A stretch of DNA of 64,000 bases from Symbiodinium natans (lineage: Eukaryota > Sar > Dinophyceae > Suessiales > Symbiodiniaceae), in the NCBI GenBank assembly GCA_905221605.1, contig CAJNDS010002348.1, forward strand, positions 354,501 to 418,500, written 5' to 3'. The notes below the pieces were generated by a model that saw only the letters and a program-made list of their open reading frames with translations, ran no database searches and was not told where the DNA came from. Shown piece after piece: positions 10,312 through 22,373 of the stretch; position 1 is the stretch's first letter; each line of letters opens with the position of its first letter. The translations under genes and the position numbers were made by a program.

Positions 10312-10761
10312 ATGCGAGAGGGGGGGAGGGACCTAAATCGGATGTCGTTGCTGCTTCTGAGTCCTACATCGGCTTGGTCCAAGAAGGCAAGAAGGGAGGA
10401 GATTTTGAAAGTCGAAAAGCTTGTGGCTCTGGTAGCCAAGGAGACACCGAAGGAGACTGAGCAGACCCCGGCTGCAGGTTCCAATCCGATAGAGTCCTGC
10501 GACGAAGGTTGGCCTGACTTCACACGCGTGACAGCCGCGCTTGCTGATACTCGGGCTCTGGTGCCATGTGAAAGATCGACGGAAGAAAGCCCAGAGCTTG
10601 AGCGAGCTCCAAGCTTCCTCAAGAGGGCACCAAGCTTTGTGCAGGCCGCTGAAGAAGCAGCCTTGCAGGCAGCTCTGAAGAGCGTTCCTTTGTCGTCTGC
10701 TGCGAAGTCAGCTGCCTTCCAGGCCTGGCTGTTTCGTGAGCGATATCTTGAGGAGCGAACG

Positions 10762-10801
<40 letters not shown>

Positions 10802-10878
10802 TGGAGAGAGAGAGCTTGTGGAGAGAGAGAGAGCTTGTGGAGAGAGAGCGCTTGTGGAGAGAGAGAGCTTGTGGAGAG

Positions 10879-10920
<42 letters not shown>
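10312..10920 (+). CDS. Exon of hypothetical protein running into (GA)n repeat
   Basis: The open frame is coding-like from about 10390 to 10765 (AWSKKARREEILKVEKLVALVAKETPK..., APSFLKRAPSFVQAAEEAAL, AFQAWLFRERYLEE). It then enters a 33-base and a 40-base GA microsatellite translated as Glu-Arg repeats. The microsatellite, interspersed with CTTGTGGAGAG words, may be intronic, with the next exon starting near 10980. Probably part of the same gene as 11021-11377. Confidence 0.4.

Positions 10921-10921
<1 letters not shown>
10765..10921. repeat. (GA)n microsatellite with CTTGTGGAGAG units
   Basis: Two GA runs (10765-10797 and 10882-10921) flank four or five tandem units of the word CTTGTGGAGAGAGAG. 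The second run is two bases longer than in the duplicate copy. Confidence 0.8.
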
Positions 10922-10923
<2 letters not shown>

Positions 10924-10978
10924 CTAAACTCTAAACCTGAAACCCAAAGAAACCTGAAAGCCTCATTGAGAGGCCATC

Positions 10979-11377
10979 AAGTGCAGCAAGAAGCAGTCGC
11001 AGCAGAAGCAGCAGGAGGCCGTGATGGCTGCTGCTCTTGCTGCCAAGCCAAAGGCGGAAGGCAAACCGAAAGCCAAGGCTAAAGCGACGCAAGCAAGGCC
11101 CAAAGCTCAGACATCTACGAAAGCTACGCCGAAAGCTAAGGCAGCTACGAAAGCTACGCCGAAAGCTAAGGCCAAAGCCACAGCCAAGAGTGCCAAGAGC
11201 AAGAGTTGCTTGCGAAAGAAGCCGAAGAAGCAGCTCAAGATGGACCCGAAAAACGTGGCCTCGCGAGCGTATCATCGAGTTCGCAAGCTGGCGCGGCGCA
11301 ACGGCAAGAGTAAGGAAGAAGCACGCAAGCTGGCCTGCGAAGCTCACAGAGAAGCAATGAAAGCCTGCACAGCCTAA
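10979..11377 (+). CDS. Lys/Ala-rich protein with C-terminal RAYH module
   Basis: The frame opens after an AG near 10979 (CSKKQSQQKQQEAV) and runs through ATG 11021 to the stop at 11375. Residues are dominated by Lys/Ala/Pro/Thr in short repeats (PKAKAATKATPKAKAK), followed by a helical C-terminal module (SRAYHRVRKLARRNGKSKEE, then ARKLACEAHREAMKACTA). C-terminal modules with the RAYH...GKSKEEA pattern are, from memory, common in Symbiodiniaceae hypothetical proteins. Likely nuclear and nucleic-acid associated because of its charge; the function is unknown. The start could be ATG 11021 or further upstream. Confidence 0.55.
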   Translation, partial: KCSKKQSQQKQQEAVMAAALAAKPKAEGKPKAKAKATQARPKAQTSTKATPKAKAATKATPKAKAKATAKSAKSKSCLRKKPKKQLKMDPKNVASRAYHRVRKLARRNGKSKEEARKLACEAHREAMKACTA

Positions 11378-11689
11378 GTCTCACGTCCTGAGGCCGCGCT
11401 CGCGCCCGTTTCTTTAGAGTCTGCATTCTTGTACGCTACTTCCGCGTCTCAGGTTCACAACGAGCTCCTGAGAGCGCTCCTTTCGTTCACGCATTCTTGC
11501 ACGCAACTGGCGCGGTTTGAACCGCGCAGGAGCGTGCAGGTCTCAAAAGCAGAGAACACGAAAGAGAAAATTCGCGGCAGCCCGCAGGATATGGTGTCAA
11601 GCGCGTGTTTTTTCCAACAGTTTTTTTCGGATTTTTTCTTTGTTTTTTCGAAAATCGCAAAAAGAGCCCCGACAGACTGGTTCAGTTTC

Positions 11690-12150
11690 AGTATGGTTTT
11701 GGTCAAATTTGACCAAAACTAAACCAGATAGTGGTTTGTTTTGGGTTGTCTTTTGGTCAAATTAGACTGAAAGTAAACCATGATGCGGTTTACTTTTGGT
11801 CAAACTTTACTTAAAGTAAACCATGGGTGCGGTTCACTTTATGTATAATTTGACTGATACTCGACCATGCCCGGTTAAGTTTTAGTTCAATTTGACTCAA
11901 ACTACACCCACTCGGTCTGTTTTCAGTCAAATTTGACTATAACTAAACTCATCGTAGTCGGGTTTAGGTCTAGTTTGGCCGAAAGTCAACCGTGCGTATT
12001 GTCTAGTTTCAGTCTAATTTGACCCAAACCAGACCACAGCATGGTTCAGTTTGAGTCAAATTTAACCACAACCACACCGAAACTAAACCACAGCATGGTT
12101 TAGTTTTAGTCAAATTTGACCCAAAATTGACTAAAACTAAACCAAGTTTT
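11690..12150. repeat. Palindromic minisatellite (GTCAAATTTGAC units)
   Basis: About ten degenerate units of 40-55 bp, each centred on TCAAATTTGAC and flanked by GGTTTAGTTTTAG and CTAAACCA. The first unit has TTTTGGTCAAATTTGACC as part of a 22-bp palindrome. Alternating GGTTT/AAACC arms could form cruciform-like structures. Non-coding. Confidence 0.75.
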
Positions 12151-12190
12151 GCCGGCTTGATTCGGGCAGGCTAAGAAAAAAAGCCCCCTC

Positions 12191-12191
<1 letters not shown>

Positions 12192-12261
<70 letters not shown>
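12192..12261. repeat. 70-base poly(C) homopolymer
   Basis: Seventy consecutive C residues followed by short CACCCC interruptions. The identical length in copy 2 (19714-19783) argues that the two copies come from the same reads. Confidence 0.9.
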
Positions 12262-12307
12262 ACCCCCCCCACCCCCAAACCAAAAAAGGAGCCGAGACCA
12301 GCGTTTC

Positions 12308-14683
12308 TTGAGCATGAGAACGTTGGCTCGACAACCAGGCTCAAAGGACACCATGCCGCTTCTTCGGAGAGGAGGCATTAGACAGAGATTAAGTAGAGTT
12401 GAAGCGGAAGCCGATGGCAATGTCGTCGGCCCAGAGTCCGTTTTGGGTCGCTACCTCGTGATGCAATGGGCATGGGGTTTTCAGACACTTCCTAAGCTGC
12501 AGCTTACCGCGGCACTTGCTGTGGAAGATATGGTAGCAGGCGGCGGGGAATGCCCTGGGTCACTGCGCGCGTTGGCCGCGCTTGGAAGCAATGGCAAGTA
12601 TCCCGCGAACATGTTGCACGGCTTGCTCGAAAGTAGCCAGCTTTGATTTGCATGTAGCTAAACCACCGCAGACATGTTTCTGTGATATGCAAAGAAGAAG
12701 GTACAGAGATATCATGCTTCGCGTGCGCCCGAGTAACTTTGAACTTTCGACGGTACGCTTGCCAAGCAACGACGACGAAGCGGTGGAGCTCAAGGCTCTG
12801 TGGCCACATGCTACTGGGATGTATAGATTCGTTTGTTCAGTTTCGATTGTGTGCGAGTGAGAGTTGCGCCAGATTACTTGCGGAGTGTAAGTCGCGTGCG
12901 CGAGCTTGTGATTGTTTGAGCTTGTGAAAGTTTGCTCGAGGAGAGTAGAGCTTAAACCCTAAACCCTAAACCTTAAACCCTAAACCGAGTGAGAGCTTGT
13001 GAGAGATGGCTTGAGGAGAGTCCCGGTGCACGAAGGAGTGGTTTGCTAAGATGCACAGCTGCTATCCTGCAGCCTTCCAGAAATACATATTGGATAGCCG
13101 AGAAACCTTGCACAAATATTGGGCGCAACACACTCCTGATTCTCCTTTGCTGACGGATCACCCAATTCGAAGTCGAGAAGACCGGTTCACCAGCGGCATT
13201 CCACTTGCACTACACGGAGACGGTGTAAGTGTGACTGGTCTGGGCAAAGTATGGCAGCAGGGTGTCGATGTCTACTCAATCCACAGTCTACTTCCGCAAA
13301 CAGCAGGCACGAGACTAAGGCACCAAGTAATAGCTCTGGTGCCCTTAGCTTTGCTGGGCAAGGACGCGGAAAGCCAGGCTCGCATTGACGTGATGCATCG
13401 GCACCTTGCCTGGAGTCTACAAAGTCTGGGGGAAGGCGTTTGGCCTCGTCTTGACCCCTATGGCCAGCCTTGGCCGCAAGGGTCAAGGGACAGAAAAAGA
13501 GCGGGGAGGCGACTAGCAGGTCATTTCTACGCTGCTGTGATCATGGTGAAAGGCGATCTGGACTTCCTGTGGAAAGGACTGAGATTACCGTCGTTCTCAA
13601 GTAACAGCCCTTGCGGCTTGTGCCGCTGCGGAACACAGGGTCTCAATGCTTGGTGGAACATTTCACCCAACGCTAGCTGGGTTACCCGACAAGCCGACCA
13701 CGTTCACAGAAGCTCAAGCCCACTTTTTCGGGCAATTAGCCGACACTCTATTTGTCCTGATTGGCTTCACAGCAAGCATCTTGGGACAGATGCGTACATA
13801 GCGGCGTCAGTAATGACGCTCTTATCGTACGAACTCATGCCCAGCGCACCGTCGAGGAATTGCTGCAGCATCTTGCAGTTCTTGAAAGCCTACGCTCCAG
13901 GTCAGACCATCAACAAGTTGAAACTGTATCTCGCCCAACTAGGTTTTGAGTAGTGAATTTCCAAGGATAGATTCGTCGGCGCCTTTTACAGCCATGTAAG
14001 GAGCATGTTCGTGCCGGATGCAAAACATCCTTGGGCGCATTTCCCGAAGCTGAAAACAAAGGGCGCGGAAACGAAGAATTTACTTCCAGGACTACTACAA
14101 TGCTGGATGACGTACATGGATGACACGAATCAGGCTGCTTGCTTGACTATATAAGAAGTTGTGCTGCAAAAGAAACAAGCTGATCAGCTTAGGTTCACAT
14201 GCAGATCATGCTTCTTCTCGAACGCAGCATAAAATTGGATGGCATCGTCTCCGACTGTTTCGACTTTGCTCTCCCTGCTGACGACGCAACAGAGCTAGTG
14301 GAGACGGGCTGGGAACACTTTGCTCTGCAGTCAGCATTGATGAAACATTTCGTGCAGTCGGAGGGCAAACTCCTGTTCAACGGCACATTCAAATCGCATT
14401 GGCTCATGCACTCCATTCTCATCTCATCCTGGGTTTCTCCAAGAGACTTGACCAAACCAAAGCCGCAGACACGTTGTTGCAGCAGTTTATCTTGCCAAGC
14501 AGCCTGAACCCCTGCTAGCAGCCAGGAGTGGCTCAGTGCTACGCAGACGAAGACCTGATGCAAGGCGTTCGTCAGTTAGTGAAGTATGCCACGCGCGGAC
14601 GTGATCAAGCCTCGGCTATTCGGAAAGCCATGGTGAAGTACAGCTTGGCATTGCACCTGCAGCACACAAATCTTGCTGCGTGA
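12308..14683 (+). pseudogene. Transposon-like family member A (HGDG protein), multi-exon or broken
   Basis: Homologous blocks line up with the gene at 35.8-38.5 kb: 12308-12646 (ALAALGSNGKYPANMLHG versus EMFASLGSYGKHAGHEE), about 12668-12830, 13051-13953 (300 aa with PLALHGDGVSV matching MTFHCDGAEF, MVKGDLDFLWKGL, and a CGLCRCG cysteine pair), 13975-14150, 14199-14507 (FNGTFKSHWLMHSILI) and 14530-14683 (AQCYADEDLMQGVRQLVKYA). The blocks lie in different frames, so this is either a gene with five or more introns or a decayed copy. The layout loosely resembles Tnp2/CACTA-type proteins, but no catalytic residues are demonstrated. It is a dinoflagellate dispersed family by inference. Confidence 0.5.
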
Positions 14684-14851
14684 AGAAAAAAAGAGAGTTC
14701 TTGTGGAGTGTGAGAGCTGCATCTTCGCTTGTGTCCAGTTGCACATGTCTTGATATAGCACGCAAGCTTTTCCGCCGAATAATTCAGTCCGCTCAAGCTC
14801 CAGTTCTTTCCTGCTTGCTACAAGCTCGTCTCGTCCCTGGCACTTACAGCC

Positions 14852-17285
14852 ATGGACCTCGCTTCGGCCTTTGCTAAGGGAATGCCGTCTACCCGAGGCG
14901 AGCTTGTAGCAGAAACGCAGCCAGACAACAAGGACACGCAGCTCCAGCTGCCGTCTACCCAAGGCCAGCTTCTAGCAGAAACGCAGCCAGACAACAAGGA
15001 CACGCAGGTCCAGGAGCTGGACCTTGACGAGCCAGAAGAGCTCACTGCGAAAGCTGCTGAAAGCGAGCAAAAAGACGTGGCAAAGCCGAAAGTGAAAGCC
15101 GGAAAGCCGAAAGCCGAAACGGCTGCTAAGGCTAAGGCAAAAGCGAAGGGAAAGGCAAAAGCAAAGGCAACAAGCAAGCAGAAAGAGCAAAAGCCCGTGG
15201 AGGAAGCTGAGGACCCTCCGTCTGAGACCAAAGAAGCCAAAGGGAACGGGAAGAGAAAGAAAGCAGAGCAGAACGACGAGAACGAAGACACGAAGGAAGC
15301 CAACAAGCAAGACAAGAAGGCCAAGAACCAGGACAAGAAGCCTGCCAAAGAGGAGAAGGACACGAAAGAGGAGGAGAAGCAGGGAAAGGCCAAGCAAAGG
15401 AAAACAAGCGGCGACAATGGCTCATCGGAGCCAACCAAGCCGAAGAGTGCTAAGGAAAAGGCTGCCAAAGAGGAGAAAGACACGAAAGAGGAGGAGAAGC
15501 AGGGAAAGGACCAGGGAAAGGGCAGGCGAAGGAACACAAGCGGCGACAATGGCTCGGAGCCAACCAAGCCAAAGAGTGCTAAGGAAAAGGCTACGGCACT
15601 TGTGGCCTGGACCGAGGCAAAGGAAGACGACCAGGCGACTGATCGAGAAAGTGCACTTGTGGAGAGTAAAGGGTTTGTTTTTTTGTTTCAGGGTTCGAGG
15701 GTCAGTTTTAGTGTTTCGCTGAATCAAAACTTGCGAGAGAAACTTGAGGAGAGCTTGCTGAGAGGAATATGAATTTTCGTGACAACCCCGCAGGGCTCGG
15801 ACCAGGAAGAGCACCGCGATCCCTGCAAAGCTCGCTTCTTCAAGGCAGCCAAGAGCAAGGACAAGCTACCGGAGCCGCTAGTCGAACTCTTCGAAAAGTC
15901 AAACAGAAGAGACCAGACGGAGATCGTGAACAAGGTGGTCAGACGCAACGAGCACGGCGGCTTTGTGCTCAACTTCGAGAGCGAGTTCTACAGGGAGATC
16001 CACACGAGGTATGAGGAGAGCAAAGCCAAAGAGAAAGCTATCGGCAAGACCCTGACGGTAGCAAGAGCAATGGCAGGAGGCAAAGCTATGCTTCAACTTT
16101 CCTATAGGCCCTAGCCCAATAATAAACCTCTAAACTCTCAAGCACCCTAACCCCTAAACCCCTATAAGGCCTTCACCTACGTAGTTGTTTTCCCAGAGGC
16201 CAAGAAGCGCTGGACGCTGCTATCCGTTCTGGTGAGTGCACCGTGATCCGCGAGAAAGGCAAAGAGTTCTACGTCTTCGAGGATTCCGTAGCAAGTTTCG
16301 CCCCATTTCTCTCGGTGAGTTTGCTGTTGGAGAATTATAACACTCGATCCTTTCAGGAGCTGTCTGTTACCAACACCACTGGCAAGCTGATCAAGAGACA
16401 GGTCACTGGTGAAGGCGAGATTGGACAGGACAGCCTAACTGTAATCTTGACTAAGGAGACAGCACTCTGCGTGGTCGAAAAAAATTGATTGATAGGAGGG
16501 CGGCAGCGCTTTCCGAGAGTTCCTGGAGAACTTTGAGATGCACCTCACACCCAGCTCCGCAGACGCCTCGTCAAGCTCAAAGGGCCTGGCGCAGAACGGC
16601 TTCTCCGAAGAGGACCCTACTTTTTTTGTTCGCTATACCCTAAAAAAAAAAGCTATGGCAGGAGAAGGCGAAGCTGAACGAGGGCATCGCTATGCTTACT
16701 GATGCTCGCAAGAACGCCGAGAGGCTCTTTCTCGACATGAAGTCGAAGAACTCCAAGTCAAGCCAAGTGGTCAAAGACATCATGCGAAACAACCTTCAAA
16801 CCGTACTTGAGAAAATCAGCGAGCTGAACCAGGCCTCGGTGCAACAATCTGTTTCAGAGCACATGTGGAGAGCACATTTGTCACCGATAGCACCTTTCGG
16901 AGGTTTCACTCTTTGGAACCCTTCGTGATCAACCCGTGAGCGTGCAGCAGCTAAAGTCCCTGCTGCGAGAGGCCTGCATGTGCCCTGAACCCTAAACCCT
17001 AAAATCCCTCAAGTTTTATCCTGAACCCTAAGCCCTGAAACCCCTCAAGTTTTATCCTAAACCCTAAACCCTAAACCCTGACCCTAAATCCTACATGGAT
17101 AGAGAAAGAGAAGTATGGGTCCCTGCAGGCCGCAGTGGCCATGCAAGAGCTGACCGAGTCTACAAAGCTGTGCCGGGCTTTGAGCTGAGCTAAGCAGTCT
17201 CACCCCACTAGCCTTTGTGCAGAAGGCAATTTTGCATTGCCTGTTCATCTCAGAAGCCGAGGTGTTCTTCAACACGTCGCGTTAA
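14852..17285 (+). CDS. Lys-rich multi-exon hypothetical protein
   Basis: Exon 1 starts at ATG 14852. Two copies of ETQPDNKDTQ.Q are followed by about 200 residues of Lys/Glu/Ala low complexity, with a 34-residue repeat containing AKEEKDTKEEEKQGK. Later blocks follow AG acceptors: 15794-16114 (ARFFKAAKSKDKLPEPLVEL, FVLNFESEFYREIHTRYEES), about 16203-16315 (QEALDAAIRSGECTVIREKG, FYVFEDSVASF), 16358-16487, 16667-16850 (LTDARKNAERLFLDMKSKNS), about 17127-17185, and 17220-17285 (KAILHCLFISEAEVFFNTSR, stop TAA). Introns at 16115-16200 and 16980-17100 contain CCCTAAA units. A similar domain order (acidic/basic linker, then a globular part with W/F-rich words) recurs at 31-34 kb. Function unknown. 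Confidence 0.55.
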
Positions 17286-17459
17286 AGTAGTAGGGAGGGA
17301 CAAGCCAAAGGGGAATGGCATAGAACGCTGAGAGGAAACATGCGTGATTGCAGGCTGCTGTCATTTCTCAAACCTGTGCTTCGAGGAAATTGAGGAGAGC
17401 AAGGGCCCCTATTTCAACGAAACTTGCGAGTTACTTGTGGAGGGAGAGATGATTTGGGG

Positions 17460-17559
17460 NNNNNNNNNNNNNNNNNNNNNNNNNNNNNNNNNNNNNNNNN
17501 NNNNNNNNNNNNNNNNNNNNNNNNNNNNNNNNNNNNNNNNNNNNNNNNNNNNNNNNNNN
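17460..17559. other. Assembly gap (100 N)
   Basis: Exactly 100 N, the conventional placeholder for a gap of unknown size. It separates the two copies of the 7.4-kb block. Confidence 1.
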
Positions 17560-17619
17560 CAGGGTTTCAGGTGAAGGGTTTAGGATTTATAAATAGGGTC
17601 ATGAGTGAGAACCATTCAG

Positions 17620-17778
17620 GTCATTGCGCCCACTATCTTCCGCGCTGCGCTTGCCCAGCTCAAAGAGCGCGTGTCTGCCTGCAACGCTAGCAAGATGAAG
17701 GACGATGAGTTTTTCGATACGACCAGCATGGTGATGAGAATCCAGTTAGCCAAGCTTCGCGATATGGCCTTCTCGTAA
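17620..17778 (+). CDS. Copy 2 of exon 2 of the 9775-10254 gene
   Basis: Same exon as 10096-10254 (VIAPTIFRAALAQLKERVSA...). The first exon is absent because the block starts inside the preceding intron. Confidence 0.5.
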   Translation, partial: VIAPTIFRAALAQLKERVSACNASKMKDDEFFDTTSMVMRIQLAKLRDMAFS

Positions 17779-17835
17779 CTTGATTCAGAAGGGGACAGCA
17801 GGTTGATTGATGTTATCTGTCTTGCTTGAGGAGAG

Positions 17836-18285
17836 ATGCGAGAGGGGGGGAGGGACCTAAATCGGATGTCGTTGCTGCTTCTGAGTCCTACATCGGCTTG
17901 GTCCAAGAAGGCAAGAAGGGAGGAGATTTTGAAAGTCGAAAAGCTTGTGGCTCTGGTAGCCAAGGAGACACCGAAGGAGACTGAGCAGACCCCGGCTGCA
18001 GGTTCCAATCCGATAGAGTCCTGCGACGAAGGTTGGCCTGACTTCACACGCGTGACAGCCGCGCTTGCTGATACTCGGGCTCTGGTGCCATGTGAAAGAT
18101 CGACGGAAGAAAGCCCAGAGCTTGAGCGAGCTCCAAGCTTCCTCAAGAGGGCACCAAGCTTTGTGCAGGCCGCTGAAGAAGCAGCCTTGCAGGCAGCTCT
18201 GAAGAGCGTTCCTTTGTCGTCTGCTGCGAAGTCAGCTGCCTTCCAGGCCTGGCTGTTTCGTGAGCGATATCTTGAGGAGCGAACG

Positions 18286-18325
<40 letters not shown>

Positions 18326-18402
18326 TGGAGAGAGAGAGCTTGTGGAGAGAGAGAGAGCTTGTGGAGAGAGAGCGCTTGTGGAGAGAGAGAGCTTGTGGAG
18401 AG

Positions 18403-18442
<40 letters not shown>
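17836..18442 (+). CDS. Copy 2 of the exon at 10312
   Basis: Same as 10312-10920, running into the GA microsatellite, which is two bases shorter here. Confidence 0.4.
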
Positions 18443-18445
<3 letters not shown>

Positions 18446-18500
18446 CTAAACTCTAAACCTGAAACCCAAAGAAACCTGAAAGCCTCATTGAGAGGCCATC

Positions 18501-18899
18501 AAGTGCAGCAAGAAGCAGTCGCAGCAGAAGCAGCAGGAGGCCGTGATGGCTGCTGCTCTTGCTGCCAAGCCAAAGGCGGAAGGCAAACCGAAAGCCAAGG
18601 CTAAAGCGACGCAAGCAAGGCCCAAAGCTCAGACATCTACGAAAGCTACGCCGAAAGCTAAGGCAGCTACGAAAGCTACGCCGAAAGCTAAGGCCAAAGC
18701 CACAGCCAAGAGTGCCAAGAGCAAGAGTTGCTTGCGAAAGAAGCCGAAGAAGCAGCTCAAGATGGACCCGAAAAACGTGGCCTCGCGAGCGTATCATCGA
18801 GTTCGCAAGCTGGCGCGGCGCAACGGCAAGAGTAAGGAAGAAGCACGCAAGCTGGCCTGCGAAGCTCACAGAGAAGCAATGAAAGCCTGCACAGCCTAA
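18501..18899 (+). CDS. Copy 2 of the Lys/Ala-rich RAYH-module protein
   Basis: Identical in translation to 10979-11377. Confidence 0.5.
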   Translation, partial: KCSKKQSQQKQQEAVMAAALAAKPKAEGKPKAKAKATQARPKAQTSTKATPKAKAATKATPKAKAKATAKSAKSKSCLRKKPKKQLKMDPKNVASRAYHRVRKLARRNGKSKEEARKLACEAHREAMKACTA

Positions 18900-19211
18900 G
18901 TCTCACGTCCTGAGGCCGCGCTCGCGCCCGTTTCTTTAGAGTCTGCATTCTTGTACGCTACTTCCGCGTCTCAGGTTCACAACGAGCTCCTGAGAGCGCT
19001 CCTTTCGTTCACGCATTCTTGCACGCAACTGGCGCGGTTTGAACCGCGCAGGAGCGTGCAGGTCTCAAAAGCAGAGAACACGAAAGAGAAAATTCGCGGC
19101 AGCCCGCAGGATATGGTGTCAAGCGCGTGTTTTTTCCAACAGTTTTTTTCGGATTTTTTCTTTGTTTTTTCGAAAATCGCAAAAAGAGCCCCGACAGACT
19201 GGTTCAGTTTC

Positions 19212-19672
19212 AGTATGGTTTTGGTCAAATTTGACCAAAACTAAACCAGATAGTGGTTTGTTTTGGGTTGTCTTTTGGTCAAATTAGACTGAAAGTAAAC
19301 CATGATGCGGTTTACTTTTGGTCAAACTTTACTTAAAGTAAACCATGGGTGCGGTTCACTTTATGTATAATTTGACTGATACTCGACCATGCCCGGTTAA
19401 GTTTTAGTTCAATTTGACTCAAACTACACCCACTCGGTCTGTTTTCAGTCAAATTTGACTATAACTAAACTCATCGTAGTCGGGTTTAGGTCTAGTTTGG
19501 CCGAAAGTCAACCGTGCGTATTGTCTAGTTTCAGTCTAATTTGACCCAAACCAGACCACAGCATGGTTCAGTTTGAGTCAAATTTAACCACAACCACACC
19601 GAAACTAAACCACAGCATGGTTTAGTTTTAGTCAAATTTGACCCAAAATTGACTAAAACTAAACCAAGTTTT
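19212..19672. repeat. Copy 2 of the palindromic minisatellite
   Basis: Same array of GTCAAATTTGAC units as 11690-12150. Confidence 0.75.
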
Positions 19673-19712
19673 GCCGGCTTGATTCGGGCAGGCTAAGAAA
19701 AAAAGCCCCCTC

Positions 19713-19713
<1 letters not shown>

Positions 19714-19783
<70 letters not shown>
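19714..19783. repeat. Copy 2 of the 70-base poly(C)
   Basis: Seventy C residues, the same count as at 12192-12261. Confidence 0.9.
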
Positions 19784-19829
19784 ACCCCCCCCACCCCCAA
19801 ACCAAAAAAGGAGCCGAGACCAGCGTTTC

Positions 19830-22205
19830 TTGAGCATGAGAACGTTGGCTCGACAACCAGGCTCAAAGGACACCATGCCGCTTCTTCGGAGAGGAGGCAT
19901 TAGACAGAGATTAAGTAGAGTTGAAGCGGAAGCCGATGGCAATGTCGTCGGCCCAGAGTCCGTTTTGGGTCGCTACCTCGTGATGCAATGGGCATGGGGT
20001 TTTCAGACACTTCCTAAGCTGCAGCTTACCGCGGCACTTGCTGTGGAAGATATGGTAGCAGGCGGCGGGGAATGCCCTGGGTCACTGCGCGCGTTGGCCG
20101 CGCTTGGAAGCAATGGCAAGTATCCCGCGAACATGTTGCACGGCTTGCTCGAAAGTAGCCAGCTTTGATTTGCATGTAGCTAAACCACCGCAGACATGTT
20201 TCTGTGATATGCAAAGAAGAAGGTACAGAGATATCATGCTTCGCGTGCGCCCGAGTAACTTTGAACTTTCGACGGTACGCTTGCCAAGCAACGACGACGA
20301 AGCGGTGGAGCTCAAGGCTCTGTGGCCACATGCTACTGGGATGTATAGATTCGTTTGTTCAGTTTCGATTGTGTGCGAGTGAGAGTTGCGCCAGATTACT
20401 TGCGGAGTGTAAGTCGCGTGCGCGAGCTTGTGATTGTTTGAGCTTGTGAAAGTTTGCTCGAGGAGAGTAGAGCTTAAACCCTAAACCCTAAACCTTAAAC
20501 CCTAAACCGAGTGAGAGCTTGTGAGAGATGGCTTGAGGAGAGTCCCGGTGCACGAAGGAGTGGTTTGCTAAGATGCACAGCTGCTATCCTGCAGCCTTCC
20601 AGAAATACATATTGGATAGCCGAGAAACCTTGCACAAATATTGGGCGCAACACACTCCTGATTCTCCTTTGCTGACGGATCACCCAATTCGAAGTCGAGA
20701 AGACCGGTTCACCAGCGGCATTCCACTTGCACTACACGGAGACGGTGTAAGTGTGACTGGTCTGGGCAAAGTATGGCAGCAGGGTGTCGATGTCTACTCA
20801 ATCCACAGTCTACTTCCGCAAACAGCAGGCACGAGACTAAGGCACCAAGTAATAGCTCTGGTGCCCTTAGCTTTGCTGGGCAAGGACGCGGAAAGCCAGG
20901 CTCGCATTGACGTGATGCATCGGCACCTTGCCTGGAGTCTACAAAGTCTGGGGGAAGGCGTTTGGCCTCGTCTTGACCCCTATGGCCAGCCTTGGCCGCA
21001 AGGGTCAAGGGACAGAAAAAGAGCGGGGAGGCGACTAGCAGGTCATTTCTACGCTGCTGTGATCATGGTGAAAGGCGATCTGGACTTCCTGTGGAAAGGA
21101 CTGAGATTACCGTCGTTCTCAAGTAACAGCCCTTGCGGCTTGTGCCGCTGCGGAACACAGGGTCTCAATGCTTGGTGGAACATTTCACCCAACGCTAGCT
21201 GGGTTACCCGACAAGCCGACCACGTTCACAGAAGCTCAAGCCCACTTTTTCGGGCAATTAGCCGACACTCTATTTGTCCTGATTGGCTTCACAGCAAGCA
21301 TCTTGGGACAGATGCGTACATAGCGGCGTCAGTAATGACGCTCTTATCGTACGAACTCATGCCCAGCGCACCGTCGAGGAATTGCTGCAGCATCTTGCAG
21401 TTCTTGAAAGCCTACGCTCCAGGTCAGACCATCAACAAGTTGAAACTGTATCTCGCCCAACTAGGTTTTGAGTAGTGAATTTCCAAGGATAGATTCGTCG
21501 GCGCCTTTTACAGCCATGTAAGGAGCATGTTCGTGCCGGATGCAAAACATCCTTGGGCGCATTTCCCGAAGCTGAAAACAAAGGGCGCGGAAACGAAGAA
21601 TTTACTTCCAGGACTACTACAATGCTGGATGACGTACATGGATGACACGAATCAGGCTGCTTGCTTGACTATATAAGAAGTTGTGCTGCAAAAGAAACAA
21701 GCTGATCAGCTTAGGTTCACATGCAGATCATGCTTCTTCTCGAACGCAGCATAAAATTGGATGGCATCGTCTCCGACTGTTTCGACTTTGCTCTCCCTGC
21801 TGACGACGCAACAGAGCTAGTGGAGACGGGCTGGGAACACTTTGCTCTGCAGTCAGCATTGATGAAACATTTCGTGCAGTCGGAGGGCAAACTCCTGTTC
21901 AACGGCACATTCAAATCGCATTGGCTCATGCACTCCATTCTCATCTCATCCTGGGTTTCTCCAAGAGACTTGACCAAACCAAAGCCGCAGACACGTTGTT
22001 GCAGCAGTTTATCTTGCCAAGCAGCCTGAACCCCTGCTAGCAGCCAGGAGTGGCTCAGTGCTACGCAGACGAAGACCTGATGCAAGGCGTTCGTCAGTTA
22101 GTGAAGTATGCCACGCGCGGACGTGATCAAGCCTCGGCTATTCGGAAAGCCATGGTGAAGTACAGCTTGGCATTGCACCTGCAGCACACAAATCTTGCTG
22201 CGTGA
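19830..22205 (+). pseudogene. Copy 2 of HGDG family member A
   Basis: Sequence-identical counterpart of 12308-14683, with the same breaks between coding blocks. See that entry for the domain description. Confidence 0.5.
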
Positions 22206-22373
22206 AGAAAAAAAGAGAGTTCTTGTGGAGTGTGAGAGCTGCATCTTCGCTTGTGTCCAGTTGCACATGTCTTGATATAGCACGCAAGCTTTTCCGCCGA
22301 ATAATTCAGTCCGCTCAAGCTCCAGTTCTTTCCTGCTTGCTACAAGCTCGTCTCGTCCCTGGCACTTACAGCC

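Larger units (their letters stand above)
10036..17459. repeat. 7.4-kb block, copy 1 of a near-perfect duplication
   Basis: This block recurs at 17560-24981. Coordinates shift by 7524 up to the second GA run and by 7522 after it. The only difference I find is 40 versus 38 bases in that GA run. Even a 70-base C homopolymer has the same length in both. A 100-N gap sits between the copies, so this is best read as one locus assembled twice. Confidence 0.9.

Noticed and set aside
12106-12420. Minus-strand frame with a long Gly run
   Set aside because: It is the translation of the 70-base C homopolymer; the flanking residues have no coding character.
14818-15567. Long minus-strand Ser/Phe-rich frame
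   Set aside because: Antisense shadow of the Lys/Glu-rich exon; Lys codons read backwards as Phe/Leu and never as stops.
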